Assembly (NCBI RefSeq): GCF_002157505.1
Contig: NZ_NFSC01000028.1
Location: 124,001 to 188,000 of the forward strand
Length of the DNA stretch: 64,000 nucleotides
Direction of reading: 5' to 3'
Source of the DNA: Arthrobacter agilis
GTDB lineage: Bacteria; Actinomycetota; Actinomycetes; Actinomycetales; Micrococcaceae
Shown: positions 1 through 8,467 of the stretch, piece after piece
Layout of the letters: each line of letters begins with the position of its first letter
Numbering within the stretch: position 1 is the stretch's first letter
Notes under the pieces: model-generated
Told to the model about the DNA's origin: nothing
Seen by the model: only the letters and a program-made list of their open reading frames with translations
Databases searched by the model: none
Position numbers and translations under genes: made by a program

Positions 1-494
1 AGTACGAACTGGGCCAGGGGCCCTGCCTCACCGCCTGGGCCGGTGAGACCACCATCCAGATCGACGACGTCCGGACCGACGAGCGCTGGCCACTCTGGCG
101 GAAGGCCGTGGCCGACCTCCCGCTGCGCGCCACCCTGAGCACCGCGCTCGTGCACGATGGCAGGAGCATCGGCGCCCTCAAGGTCTACTCACCGCTTCCG
201 TCCGCGTTCTCGACGCAGGACCGCAAGCACCTCGCCCTGCTCGCTTCTCCGGCCGCCACGCTCCTCGGTAGCGCCCAGCCGGACAGCGCGCCCGCGGCGG
301 CGAGCAAGGCGCTGCGGGATGCACTGGGAACGCGAGACCTCGTCCACACGGCCCGTGGAATCCTGATGGAGCGCCATGGACTGGACGCCGACACAGCGAT
401 GCGGCGGATGCTGTCGGCGGCTGCGAGCAGTAGGGCGGACCTGCGGACGGTCGCCCTCTCCGTGGTCGACGGCACCGCCGGTAGCTCGCACTAA
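1..494 (+). CDS. GAF and ANTAR domain regulator, 5' end outside the window
   Basis: The reading frame is open from base 3 and its true start lies upstream of the window. The visible 163 residues begin with the second half of a GAF sensor domain (YELGQGPCLTAW, typical of this family). It continues to about residue 85 and is followed by a C-terminal ANTAR domain (residues about 105-160, with RGILMERHGLDADTAMRRM). ANTAR domains bind tandem RNA hairpins in nascent transcripts and prevent transcription termination. The GAF half probably senses a small ligand or redox state, but the ligand cannot be told. It is followed 10 bases later by a small gene on the same strand, so the two may be co-transcribed. 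Confidence 0.88.
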   Translation, partial: YELGQGPCLTAWAGETTIQIDDVRTDERWPLWRKAVADLPLRATLSTALVHDGRSIGALKVYSPLPSAFSTQDRKHLALLASPAATLLGSAQPDSAPAAASKALRDALGTRDLVHTARGILMERHGLDADTAMRRMLSAAASSRADLRTVALSVVDGTAGSSH

Positions 495-504
495 GGCGTG
501 GCCC

Positions 505-906
505 ATGGAGAACCATCCGGATCACGAATATCAGCGAATACACCTCCTTCGAGCGATCCGCCATGCCCAGATCGAAGCCAGTGAACTGTGGCTGCACTAC
601 TTCGGCCTGGGCGGTGATGCCGGCGAATACGAGGTGGAAGCGTACCTCCACGGCTCGTTCACCCTCCCTCCCCTGCAGCGGGACCTTCTCGCCCACGCCG
701 CCAACGAACTGATCGACCGGCTCCCGCCGCCGCCCCGTGCTCCGTACAGCACGGATCCCGCGAGCGACGCCGGGCGGTCCGGCAGTGGGGTCCCCCTCGC
801 GACGGGAGGGAGCGGATCGGACGGCAGGGCCCTGGACTGGCTCTACGACAACCCGCCGGGCGGATCGGAGCCGGACACCAACGACAGCGGCCCCTCCGGC
901 CCCTGA
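505..906 (+). CDS. Hypothetical protein, 133 aa
   Basis: A small protein of unknown function. ATG at 505 was chosen because it lies just after the GAF-ANTAR stop and the residues before it read as a shadow frame. The first 75 residues (rich in His, Glu, Leu and aromatics, e.g. IRHAQIEASELWLHYF) look like an alpha-helical folded domain. The remainder is Pro/Gly/Ser/Asp-rich and probably disordered, ending in DSGPSGP. There is no signal peptide, membrane segment or recognisable catalytic motif. Its position 10 nt after the ANTAR regulator suggests a shared transcript, but no function can be assigned. Confidence 0.65.
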   Translation: MENHPDHEYQRIHLLRAIRHAQIEASELWLHYFGLGGDAGEYEVEAYLHGSFTLPPLQRDLLAHAANELIDRLPPPPRAPYSTDPASDAGRSGSGVPLATGGSGSDGRALDWLYDNPPGGSEPDTNDSGPSGP

Positions 907-933
907 CCGGAGCAGGCGGCCCCTGCACCTAGG

Positions 934-2075
934 ATGGTGGGGGTGAGCCCGTTCAACCCCGACCTCCTGCGCCGTCGGCCCGACGTGGAGGCGCCGGAAC
1001 TGGTCGCCGTCGACGCAGCCGATCGCCTGCTTCTCGACACAGCAGCAGACCGTCATGGTCCCGCCGGCGGCATCGCGACGATCAACGACTCCTACGGAGC
1101 CCTGACGCTGGGAGCCGCGGACCTGACCGGCGGAACCGGAGTCCGGGCGTTCCAGGACGGCATCGTCAATGAGCGGGCCCTCGCCCTGAATGCCGCCGAC
1201 CAGGGCATGGACGGCTCCTACCGGTCCTGTCCCCTCGACGCGACCCTGCTCGACGGCGTCTCCACCGTACTGCTGCGGCTGCCCCGGTCACTGGACGAGC
1301 TCGACGAGATCGCCTGGACCATCGCGGCCCACGGGCAACCCGACGTGCAGGTCCTGGCAGGGGGCAGGCTCAAGCACATGTCGCTCTCCATGAACGCCGT
1401 GCTCGGCCGGTACTTCGACGACGTCACTGCCGGCCTGGCGCGGCAGAAGTCACGCGTCCTCGTCGCGGCGAGCCCCCGCCCGGTCGCCGGGCCCGCCTTC
1501 CCGCGGAGCGCACGGTACGACGTCGGCCTCGGCCGGCCGCTCGAACTCCGGGCCTACGGCGCGACGTTCGGCGGTGCCGCGCTCGACCCCGGCACCGAAC
1601 TGCTACACTCCCCCACCTCCGCGGACTGGCGTCCCCGGGGAGCGGCGAGGTCATCGATCTCGGCTGCGGGAACGGCGCCATCTCCGCCTACCTCGCGCTG
1701 GCCCATCCGCACCTCAGCGTCCATGCGACCGATCAGTCGGCGTCCGCGACCGCTTCCACCGTGGCAACGGCGGCAGCCAACGGGGTGGCCGATCGGATCA
1801 GGGTGAGCCGGGACGACGCACTGTCCTCGCTCCCCGACGCATCGGCGGGCGCAATCGTCCTCAACCCGCCGTTCCACATCGGCAGCACCGTCCATGCCGG
1901 CATCGCCCATCGGCTCTTCGACGCCTGCACGCGGGTCCTCGCACCGGGCGGCGAACTGTGGACGGTCTGGAACAGTCACCTGCGCTACCGGCCGGTGCTC
2001 GAGCGGACCATCGGACCCACGGTCCAGCTCGCCCGCTCGCCCCGGTTCACGGTCACCCGTTCGACCCGTCGGTAG
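934..2075 (+). pseudogene. RsmC-like class I SAM-dependent methyltransferase, interrupted by a frameshift
   Basis: Two overlapping frames together encode one methyltransferase of the RsmC/RlmG type, which methylates guanine N2 in ribosomal RNA. Frame A (from ATG 934; GTG 943 is possible) carries the N-terminal MTS-like domain, e.g. RRRPDVEAPELVAVDAADRL. Frame B, ending at the stop at 2075, carries the SAM-binding motif VIDLGCGNGAIS and the catalytic motif NPPFHIGS. Reading must slip by one base between about 1590 and 1650 (frame A codons start at positions equal to 1 mod 3, frame B at 0 mod 3), as if one base had been lost. The C-run at 1610-1614 is a candidate site. No start codon and ribosome-binding site stand before frame B. 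It is either a real pseudogene or a sequencing error; both parts otherwise look intact. Confidence 0.8.
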
Positions 2076-2100
2076 GCGGCCAGCCCGCCCGGGCCTCGGC

Positions 2101-2128
2101 ATCAAGGCCGCGGAATCAAGGCCGCGGA
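2101..2128. repeat. Two tandem copies of a 14-bp unit
   Basis: ATCAAGGCCGCGGA is repeated twice head to tail 25 bases after the stop of the broken methyltransferase. It lies within the 339-base gene-free stretch 2076-2414, which otherwise holds only the 15-bp repeats at 2288-2350 and the rpsA terminator. Confidence 0.8.
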
Positions 2129-2287
2129 ATCACGACACCCCATCCCCGCGGCCGCAATCCCTACGCTTGAGACCCCTCGCCCACGAGGCACGCCGTCGCG
2201 CCGGTACGTAATGGCGAACTCGGTCGCGGCGGTCAGCGCCGATTGGCAGGAGTACGGCCCGTCACGGCACGTCTGATGATGGCCGAA

Positions 2288-2350
2288 CGGCAAGGGCGGT
2301 CTCGGCAAGGGCGGTCTCGGCAAGAGCGGTTAATGGCAAGGGCGGTTAAT
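2288..2350. repeat. Four degenerate 15-16 bp tandem repeats before the rpsA terminator
   Basis: Units are CGGCAAGGGCGGTCT (twice, exact), CGGCAAGAGCGGTTAAT and GGCAAGGGCGGTTAAT. They end 3 bases from the rpsA terminator stem, so transcripts that read through the hairpin would copy them. No coding capacity is evident. Confidence 0.8.
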
Positions 2351-2352
2351 GG

Positions 2353-2388
2353 CAGAAGGCCCCCGTCCTGGTGGACGGGAGCCTTCTG
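2353..2388 (-). terminator. Intrinsic terminator of rpsA
   Basis: A long stem of CAGAAGGC plus CCCGTCC pairs with GGACGGG plus GCCTTCTG around a TGGT loop, with one C/A mismatch in the middle. It lies 27 bases past the rpsA stop on the minus strand. There is no clear U-tract, as is common in high-GC actinobacteria. Confidence 0.8.
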
Positions 2389-2414
2389 CGGTGTGTGTCA
2401 GCCGGACGGGAAGC

Positions 2415-3887
2415 TTACGCTCCGGTCAGCTTCTCACGCAGTGCTGCGAGTGCCTCGTCCGACGCAAGCGTGCCGGATCCGGTGTCAGCGGCGACGGGCT
2501 CCGAAGAGTAGCTCGTCGCGTTCGACTCCACAGGCTCGTTCGCTGCAGCGGCGTCGTCGGACGCGTGCTGAACGACCTGCTTCTTGTGGGACTCCCAGCG
2601 GGACTGGGCCTCAGCGTACTGAGCTTCCCAGGCGGCGCGCTGCGTCTCGTAGCCCTCGAGCCATTCGTTCGACTCGGGGTCGAAGCCCTCGGGGTACTTG
2701 TAGTTGCCCTCGTCGTCGTACTCGGCGGCCATGCCGTAGAGCGCGGGATCGAATTCGGTGCTGTCGGCGTCGACGCCCTCGTTGGCCTGCTTGAGGCTGA
2801 GGGAGATGCGGCGGCGCTCGAGATCGATGTCGATGACCTTGACGAAGAGCTCGTCACCCACGGAGACAACCTGCTCGGCCAGTTCGACGTGGCGGACAGC
2901 GAGCTCCGAGATGTGCACGAGGCCTTCGATGCCGTCCTCGACGCGGACGAATGCGCCGAAGGGAACGAGCTTCGTGACCTTGCCGGGAACAACCTGGCCG
3001 AGGGCGTGCGTACGGGCGAAGGTCTGCCAGGGGTCTTCCTGCGTAGCCTTCAGCGACAGGGAGACGCGCTCGCGGTCCAGATCGACCTCGAGGACCTCGA
3101 CGGTGACTTCCTGACCGACCTCGACAACTTCGGAGGGGTGGTCGATGTGCTTCCAGGACAGCTCGGAGACGTGGACGAGACCGTCGACGCCACCGAGGTC
3201 CACGAACGCACCGAAGTTGACGATCGAGGAGACGACGCCCGGACGGACCTGGCCCTTCTCGAGCTTGTTGAGGAACGTGGAACGGACCTCCGACTGGGTC
3301 TGCTCGAGCCATGCACGACGCGACAGAACGACGTTGTTGCGGTTCTTGTCGAGCTCGATGATCTTCGCTTCGATCTGCTGGCCGATGTACGGAGCCAGGT
3401 CGCGGACGCGACGCATCTCGACGAGGGACGCGGGCAGGAAGCCGCGCAGACCGATGTCCAGGATGAGGCCACCCTTGACGACCTCGATGACGGTACCGGT
3501 GACGACGCCGTCTTCTTCCTTGACCTTCTCGATGTCGCCCCAGGCACGCTCGTACTGAGCGCGCTTCTTGGAGAGGATCAGACGGCCTTCTTTGTCTTCC
3601 TTGGTGAGAACCAGAGCCTCGACCTGATCGCCCACGGAGACGACGTCTCCGGGATCGACGTCGTGCTTGATGGAAAGCTCGCGGGAAGGAATGACACCCT
3701 CGGTCTTGTAACCGATGTCGAGCAGGACCTCGTCGCGGTCGACCTTGACGACCGTACCCTCGACGAGATCTCCGTCGTTGAAGTACTTGATGGTCGCGTC
3801 GATCGCTGCGAGGAAGTCCTCAGCGGTGCCGATGTCGTTGATCGCGACTACGGGGGCACCTTGCTTCTCGGTGGTGGTGATGGTCAT
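2415..3887 (-). CDS. rpsA: 30S ribosomal protein S1
   Basis: A 490-residue ribosomal protein S1 that binds mRNA on the 30S subunit and helps initiate translation of structured or weak-SD messages. Four S1 (OB-fold) domains are visible at about residues 40-108, 126-191, 211-280 and 298-367. The last two carry the classic NFGAFVDLGGVDGLVHVSEL and PFGAFVRVEDGIEGLVHISEL cores. Actinobacterial S1 usually has four repeats rather than the six of E. coli, so the length is normal. The C-terminal 120 residues are acidic and low-complexity. ATG at 3887 is preceded by GGAG; an in-frame extension to 3938 exists but lacks support. The gene stands alone, with its own promoter about 200 bp upstream and a terminator downstream. 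Confidence 0.97.
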   Translation of the reverse strand: MTITTTEKQGAPVVAINDIGTAEDFLAAIDATIKYFNDGDLVEGTVVKVDRDEVLLDIGYKTEGVIPSRELSIKHDVDPGDVVSVGDQVEALVLTKEDKEGRLILSKKRAQYERAWGDIEKVKEEDGVVTGTVIEVVKGGLILDIGLRGFLPASLVEMRRVRDLAPYIGQQIEAKIIELDKNRNNVVLSRRAWLEQTQSEVRSTFLNKLEKGQVRPGVVSSIVNFGAFVDLGGVDGLVHVSELSWKHIDHPSEVVEVGQEVTVEVLEVDLDRERVSLSLKATQEDPWQTFARTHALGQVVPGKVTKLVPFGAFVRVEDGIEGLVHISELAVRHVELAEQVVSVGDELFVKVIDIDLERRRISLSLKQANEGVDADSTEFDPALYGMAAEYDDEGNYKYPEGFDPESNEWLEGYETQRAAWEAQYAEAQSRWESHKKQVVQHASDDAAAANEPVESNATSYSSEPVAADTGSGTLASDEALAALREKLTGA

Positions 3888-4083
3888 GTAGTTGGGGCTC
3901 CGTTGTGGAAGATTACTTGCTCCGGTCATGACGGACACCGCGATTCCAGCTGGGCCGGGAGCGGGTTCCGATGTCCGGATGTGGACGAAATGGAAAGAAC
4001 CTCGAAAGATTCAGGAGTGGTACCGCGCTCTGGGGGCCGCCGGCTTGCACCGGAATCCACCAGAACGCACTACGCGCCTGTCT

Positions 4084-4112
4084 AGTCTAGCCTCGGGGTC
4101 CAACACCGTCAA
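4084..4112 (-). promoter_or_regulatory. Sigma-70-type promoter for rpsA
   Basis: On the minus strand TTGACG (4107-4112) and TAGACT (4084-4089) are separated by exactly 17 bases, a near-consensus housekeeping promoter. It would give a 5' leader of roughly 190 nt before the rpsA start at 3887, long enough for autoregulation by S1, though no specific structure was identified. This accounts for most of the 295-base gap 3888-4182. Confidence 0.75.
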
Positions 4113-4182
4113 AGCCGCGCGGGAAGGATGCGCGGGCGCGGTGCGGCGGGCACGCGACCCCTGCCTGCCGTCGTCGTGCGTC

Positions 4183-5484
4183 CTAGAAATGCGTTATGCA
4201 GTACGGCTCCTCGGATCGTCCGAACAGCATGTCGAGGAGCTCGACGGCGTCGCCGGCGGAGGCATCGAGGGCGCCGGCCGCCGCGAGGGCGGAGGCTGAC
4301 ACTCCCCCGAGGTACAGGGAACCGAGCGCATTGATGGTGAGGGTGGCGTCGGGTACCACCGCGGCCTCGACGTGCTCCACCTGCGCTACGCCGTCGACGA
4401 CGGTCAGGATGTAGGAGCCGCCGGCGAGCCCGAGTGCGTCCAGGACCTCCAGGACGATGGTGCCGCTTCCACGGTACGAACGGCGGCCGAGCGCGGCCGG
4501 CACGTCCAGCAGGCGGACCCAGAGGACGTCCTCGGTGCCCTTGACGTCGTAGCAGCGCCGGTCGCGCAGCGCCCAGGGCAGCGGGTCGTCCCGCCGGGCG
4601 CCGTCCCACGTGATCACCTGCACGAGGTCCAGCGATCCCAGGTACCGCCACAGTTCGAGGTAGGCGGAGGGAGTGGCCGCGACGAGGTCCACGATCTTCA
4701 TCGTGTAGGGCGTCGTCTCCCAGCCGGCGAAGCGGTACGACACGTACCCCGTGGGCGTTCCCGCAGCGTCGTAGTGCACAGCCATCCGCACGGTCCGGTC
4801 CTCGACCGGCCGCTCCCTGCCCCACTCGCCGGACGCGCGGCGTGGGTAGGCGTACTGCCGCGCGACGGATCCGAACGTCGCATCGTGGAAACCAGCGAAG
4901 ATCTGCTCGGCGAGGCGCACCGCGTGCTCTCGCGCGACGAGCGTCGTCGTGCCCGTCCTCGGGGCCACCACCTCGAAGCGCTCCCGGACGTCGACCTCGA
5001 CGCTCTGCGTGAAGGTGGCGCAGCCGAAGCCGAACCGCCCGTAGATCGTAGCCTCCGAGGCGGTCAGGATGGCAAGCGCACGGCCGTTCTCCTTCGCCTC
5101 ACGCAGGTCCCTCGTCATCATGGAGCGCAGGATGCCGTTGCGTCGGTGGCTGGACCGCACGGTGACGGCGGTGATCTGGTGGGCGTCGATCTGGCCCGCG
5201 CCGACGTTCAGCGGGTGCACCATGGTGCCGTAGGTGGCCACCGGGTGGTCGGCACCGAGTGCTTCGGCCGGCTGCGCCGGGTCATGGACGCCCCACAGCA
5301 CCCGCTGGTCCTCGCGGTACGCAGCCAGGAACCGCGGGATGTCCTCGGGATCGAAGGTGCCCTCGTGGAACCCGATCCCCTCGGCGTTGAGCCACTTCGC
5401 AAAGCGGCCGTCCGCCGTGGCGCCCTCGTCGGCGTCCGGGGTGAAGATCTCGGTGTGCAGGTCGGGTTTCGTCTCGTCGCTCAC
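4183..5484 (-). CDS. Eis-like GNAT family N-acetyltransferase
   Basis: A 433-residue protein of the Eis (enhanced intracellular survival) family, which acetylates amines such as aminoglycosides or lysine side chains using acetyl-CoA. The order is an N-terminal GNAT domain (residues about 30-170, with VTVRSSHRRNGILRSMM as the acetyl-CoA pyrophosphate loop), a second degenerate GNAT fold, and a C-terminal SCP2-like domain. The last residues, PYCITHF, supply the free carboxylate that acts as general base in characterised Eis enzymes. The start is GTG 5484, preceded by GGTGAGGT. It is flanked by rpsA and polA on the same strand but spaced as a single gene. The natural substrate cannot be inferred from sequence. 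Confidence 0.88.
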   Translation of the reverse strand: MSDETKPDLHTEIFTPDADEGATADGRFAKWLNAEGIGFHEGTFDPEDIPRFLAAYREDQRVLWGVHDPAQPAEALGADHPVATYGTMVHPLNVGAGQIDAHQITAVTVRSSHRRNGILRSMMTRDLREAKENGRALAILTASEATIYGRFGFGCATFTQSVEVDVRERFEVVAPRTGTTTLVAREHAVRLAEQIFAGFHDATFGSVARQYAYPRRASGEWGRERPVEDRTVRMAVHYDAAGTPTGYVSYRFAGWETTPYTMKIVDLVAATPSAYLELWRYLGSLDLVQVITWDGARRDDPLPWALRDRRCYDVKGTEDVLWVRLLDVPAALGRRSYRGSGTIVLEVLDALGLAGGSYILTVVDGVAQVEHVEAAVVPDATLTINALGSLYLGGVSASALAAAGALDASAGDAVELLDMLFGRSEEPYCITHF

Positions 5485-5646
5485 ACCTCACCACCCTAGC
5501 CGGGGGCGTCCGGCGCCGACCAGCGTGGCGTCCGCGAAACCTTGACCCGGAGGGGTATGACGGCACTGCCGTCCGGCTCGGGTCGCGAGGCCATGCGACG
5601 CTGCGTTCCAGTCCGCCGGCGCAAGGTCCCTCCCCGGGCACGGCAT

Positions 5647-8448
5647 CTAGTGCGCGGCGTCGTGCCAGCTGGCTCCCGTACCCACCGAGACGTCGAGCGG
5701 CACCGAGAGCTCGGCTGCGGCGCCCATCTGCTCGCGGACCAGTGCCTCGACCTCCTCGGACTCCCCCTCCGCGATCTCGAGGACGAGTTCGTCGTGTACC
5801 TGGAGGAGCATGCGCGATGCCAGTCCCTGCCGTGTCAGGGCGTCGTCGACGCCGAGCATCGCCTTCTTGATGATGTCCGCCGCTGAACCCTGGATGGGAG
5901 CGTTGAGGGCCGCCCGCTCGGCCATCTCGCGGAGCTGCCGGTTGTCGCTGGACAGGTCCGGCAGGTAGCGGCGGCGCCCCTCGATGGTGGAGGTGAAGCC
6001 GTCCTTGCGGGCCTGCTCCACGATGCCTCGGAGGTAGTCTCGTACGGCGCCGAAGCGCTCGAAGTAGTCACGCATCAGCGTCCGCGCCTCGTCCACCGAG
6101 ATGTTGAGCTGCTTCGAGAGCCCGAACGAGCTCAGCCCGTAGACCAGGCCGTAGGACATGGCCTTGACCTTGGAGCGCATGGCACTGGTGACTTCCTCGG
6201 GTGCGACGCCGAAGATGTGGGAGCCGACGAAACGGTGGAGATCCTCGCCCTCCTGGAACGCGGAGATGAGCCCCTCGTCGCCGGAGAGGTGCGCCATGAT
6301 GCGCATCTCGATCTGCGAGTAGTCGGCCGTCATCAGGCTCTCGAACTTCTCGCCGTTGCGTCCCTGCCCGACCACGAACACCTCGCGGATCCGGCGTCCC
6401 TCGTCGGACCGGACGGGGATGTTCTGCAGGTTCGGATTGGTGGAGGAGAGCCGACCGGTCGCCGCGATGGTCTGCAGGTACGTGGTGTGGATCCGGCCGT
6501 CGTCGTCCACGGCCTTTCGGAGTCCCTCGACCGTCTGGCGAAGCTTCAGGGCATCGCGGTAGGCGAGAAGCTGCTCGAGGAAGGGGTGTCCCGTCTTGGC
6601 GATCAGGTCGGTCAGGGCGTCGGCGTCGGTGGAATAGCCGGTCTTGATCTTCTTGGTCTTCGGCAGCTCGAGCTCGTCGAACAGGACGGTCTGCAGCTGC
6701 TTGGGCGAACCGAGGTTGATCTCCTTGCCGATGATCCGGTAGGCCTCGGCGCCGGCAGCGCTGATCGTCTTCGAGAAGTCGTCGAAGAGCCGGTCGAGCC
6801 CGTCGACGGAGACGGCCACACCGGTGAGTTCCATACGGGCGAGCACTTCCGCGAGCGGCAGCTCCAGGCCGCCGAGCAGTTGGTTGGCTCCGCGCTCGAC
6901 GAGCTGGCCGGCGAAGTGCTCGCTCAACCGCAGCGCCGCGTAGGCGGCGACCACGGCCGGGGAAGCGACGTCGTTGCCGCCGAGGTCGAGGGCCTGCTGG
7001 CCCGACGAGTCGTTGACCGACGCCGTGATGGACAGGCGCAGGTGGTACTGGGCGAGGTCGGCGAGATCGTAGCTGCGCCGGTCGGGCTGGATGAGGTAAC
7101 CGGAGAGGGCCGTATCGTCGATCTCCCCCGCCAGCATCAGGCCCCGTGCGGACAGCAGCTTGAAGACGGCCTTGAAGTCGTGGACGATCTTCGGCGCGTC
7201 CTTGTCGGACAGCCAGTCCCCCAGCACCTTCTCGGCCTCGGCGTCGAGCTGCTCGAGCGGGATGAAGGCCGCGTGCAGGCTCGTGACGACGGCGATGCCG
7301 ACGACGTCGGTTGCCCCCGCCGTCGTCTCGGTCGCCAGCGCCACGGAGGCCTGCGCCTGGTTCGTGGTGTTGAACCACGTCCTCAGCCCGGCGGCGTCGT
7401 CGAGCAGCACGTGCGCGGGCGCGCTCTGCTCATCGCCCTCGTCCTCGGTCTCCTCCTCCCCGAAGAGGTCGAACAGCCGCTTGCGCAGCGTATTGAACTG
7501 CAGGGAGTCGAACAGGTCCTCGACGGCGGACCGGTCCGGGTGCTGGGAGACCATGGCGTCGAGGTCCACGGGGAGGTCCAGGTCGGTGAGCAGCCGGTTC
7601 AGGCGCCGGTTCCGCTTGACGTCCTCGATGTTGGCGCGCAACGAATCCCCGACCTTGCCGCCGATCTTGTCGAGGTTCTCGAGGATCCCCTCGAGGCCCC
7701 CGTACTGCTTGATCCACTTCGCCGCGGTCTTCGGGCCGACGCCGGGTACCCCCGGCAGGTTGTCGGCGCTCTCCCCTACCAGCGCGGCGAGGTCCGAGTA
7801 CTGGTGCGGCGGGACGAAGTACTTCTCCTCGATGGCCTGCGCGTCCATCTGCGGGATGTTGGTCACGCCCTGCTTCGGATAGAGCACCGTCACGCGGTCG
7901 TTGACGAGCTGGAAGGCGTCGCGGTCCCCGCTCACCACCTGCACGTCCCAGTCTGCACCCGCTGCCTGGTACGCGAGTGTCGCCAGGATGTCGTCGGCCT
8001 CGTAGCCGTCCAGGGAAATGGTCGGGATGCGCATCGCCTCCATGACCTTGATGATCAGGTCGATCTGCCCATGGAACTCCTCGGGCGTCTTGGAGCGCCC
8101 GCCCTTGTACTCCGTGTATTCCTCGGAGCGGAAGGTGGGCGTGTCGAGGTCGAAGGCGACCGCCACATGGCTCGGCTTCTGGTCCTTGATGAGGTTGATG
8201 AGCATCGCGGTGAACCCGTAGACCGCGTTGGTGTGCTGGCCGGTGTCGGTGGAGAAGTTCTCGGGCGGAAGCGCGTAGAAGGCGCGGAACGCCATCGAGT
8301 GTCCATCGATGACCAGGAGCCTGTTGCGTGAGCCGTCGCTGCGCCGGGCCGGCTCCTGCCTGCCGGCCGGGGCCCCGGACCCTTCTCCGGAACTCCCGGC
8401 GGGCGGGGTCATGGTCAGGGTGGCAGCAGGTTTGGTTGTTTCACTCAC
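5647..8448 (-). CDS. polA: DNA polymerase I
   Basis: A 933-residue family A DNA polymerase that fills gaps in repair and replaces RNA primers. Residues about 40-330 form the 5'-3' exonuclease/flap nuclease (LLVIDGHSMAFRAFYAL, GVPGVGPKTA). The middle is a 3'-5' exonuclease-like domain without the catalytic DxE (ALATETTAGATDVVGIAVV), so proofreading is probably absent, as in mycobacterial PolA. The polymerase domain has motif A DYSQIEMR, the O-helix region and motif C VHDE at about residue 885. GTG 8448 was chosen because a -10 box lies 7 nt upstream and the residues before it are unconserved in appearance. The first 35 residues are Pro/Ser/Gly-rich. It is divergent from the PaaI-like gene. Confidence 0.96.
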   Translation of the reverse strand: MSETTKPAATLTMTPPAGSSGEGSGAPAGRQEPARRSDGSRNRLLVIDGHSMAFRAFYALPPENFSTDTGQHTNAVYGFTAMLINLIKDQKPSHVAVAFDLDTPTFRSEEYTEYKGGRSKTPEEFHGQIDLIIKVMEAMRIPTISLDGYEADDILATLAYQAAGADWDVQVVSGDRDAFQLVNDRVTVLYPKQGVTNIPQMDAQAIEEKYFVPPHQYSDLAALVGESADNLPGVPGVGPKTAAKWIKQYGGLEGILENLDKIGGKVGDSLRANIEDVKRNRRLNRLLTDLDLPVDLDAMVSQHPDRSAVEDLFDSLQFNTLRKRLFDLFGEEETEDEGDEQSAPAHVLLDDAAGLRTWFNTTNQAQASVALATETTAGATDVVGIAVVTSLHAAFIPLEQLDAEAEKVLGDWLSDKDAPKIVHDFKAVFKLLSARGLMLAGEIDDTALSGYLIQPDRRSYDLADLAQYHLRLSITASVNDSSGQQALDLGGNDVASPAVVAAYAALRLSEHFAGQLVERGANQLLGGLELPLAEVLARMELTGVAVSVDGLDRLFDDFSKTISAAGAEAYRIIGKEINLGSPKQLQTVLFDELELPKTKKIKTGYSTDADALTDLIAKTGHPFLEQLLAYRDALKLRQTVEGLRKAVDDDGRIHTTYLQTIAATGRLSSTNPNLQNIPVRSDEGRRIREVFVVGQGRNGEKFESLMTADYSQIEMRIMAHLSGDEGLISAFQEGEDLHRFVGSHIFGVAPEEVTSAMRSKVKAMSYGLVYGLSSFGLSKQLNISVDEARTLMRDYFERFGAVRDYLRGIVEQARKDGFTSTIEGRRRYLPDLSSDNRQLREMAERAALNAPIQGSAADIIKKAMLGVDDALTRQGLASRMLLQVHDELVLEIAEGESEEVEALVREQMGAAAELSVPLDVSVGTGASWHDAAH

Positions 8449-8455
8449 AGGTGCC

Positions 8456-8461
8456 AGCCTA
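8456..8461 (-). promoter_or_regulatory. -10 element of polA, leaderless geometry
   Basis: TAGGCT on the minus strand ends 7 nt before the GTG start of polA, so transcription would begin at or next to the start codon. No Shine-Dalgarno sequence is present, which fits a leaderless message. The -35 region is poor. Confidence 0.5.
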
Positions 8462-8467
8462 GTTGCC

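Noticed and set aside
2349-4085. A 578-codon open frame on the plus strand opposite rpsA
   Set aside because: The rpsA frame has four clear S1 domains, and the opposite frame has none; it is a shadow.
5485-5646. A polA terminator in the gap after polA
   Set aside because: Only a tight GACGGCA/TGCCGTC palindrome with almost no loop is present; it is too compact to form a convincing terminator.
6217-8331. A 704-codon open frame opposite polA
   Set aside because: Shadow of the polA frame with typical biased composition and no domain.
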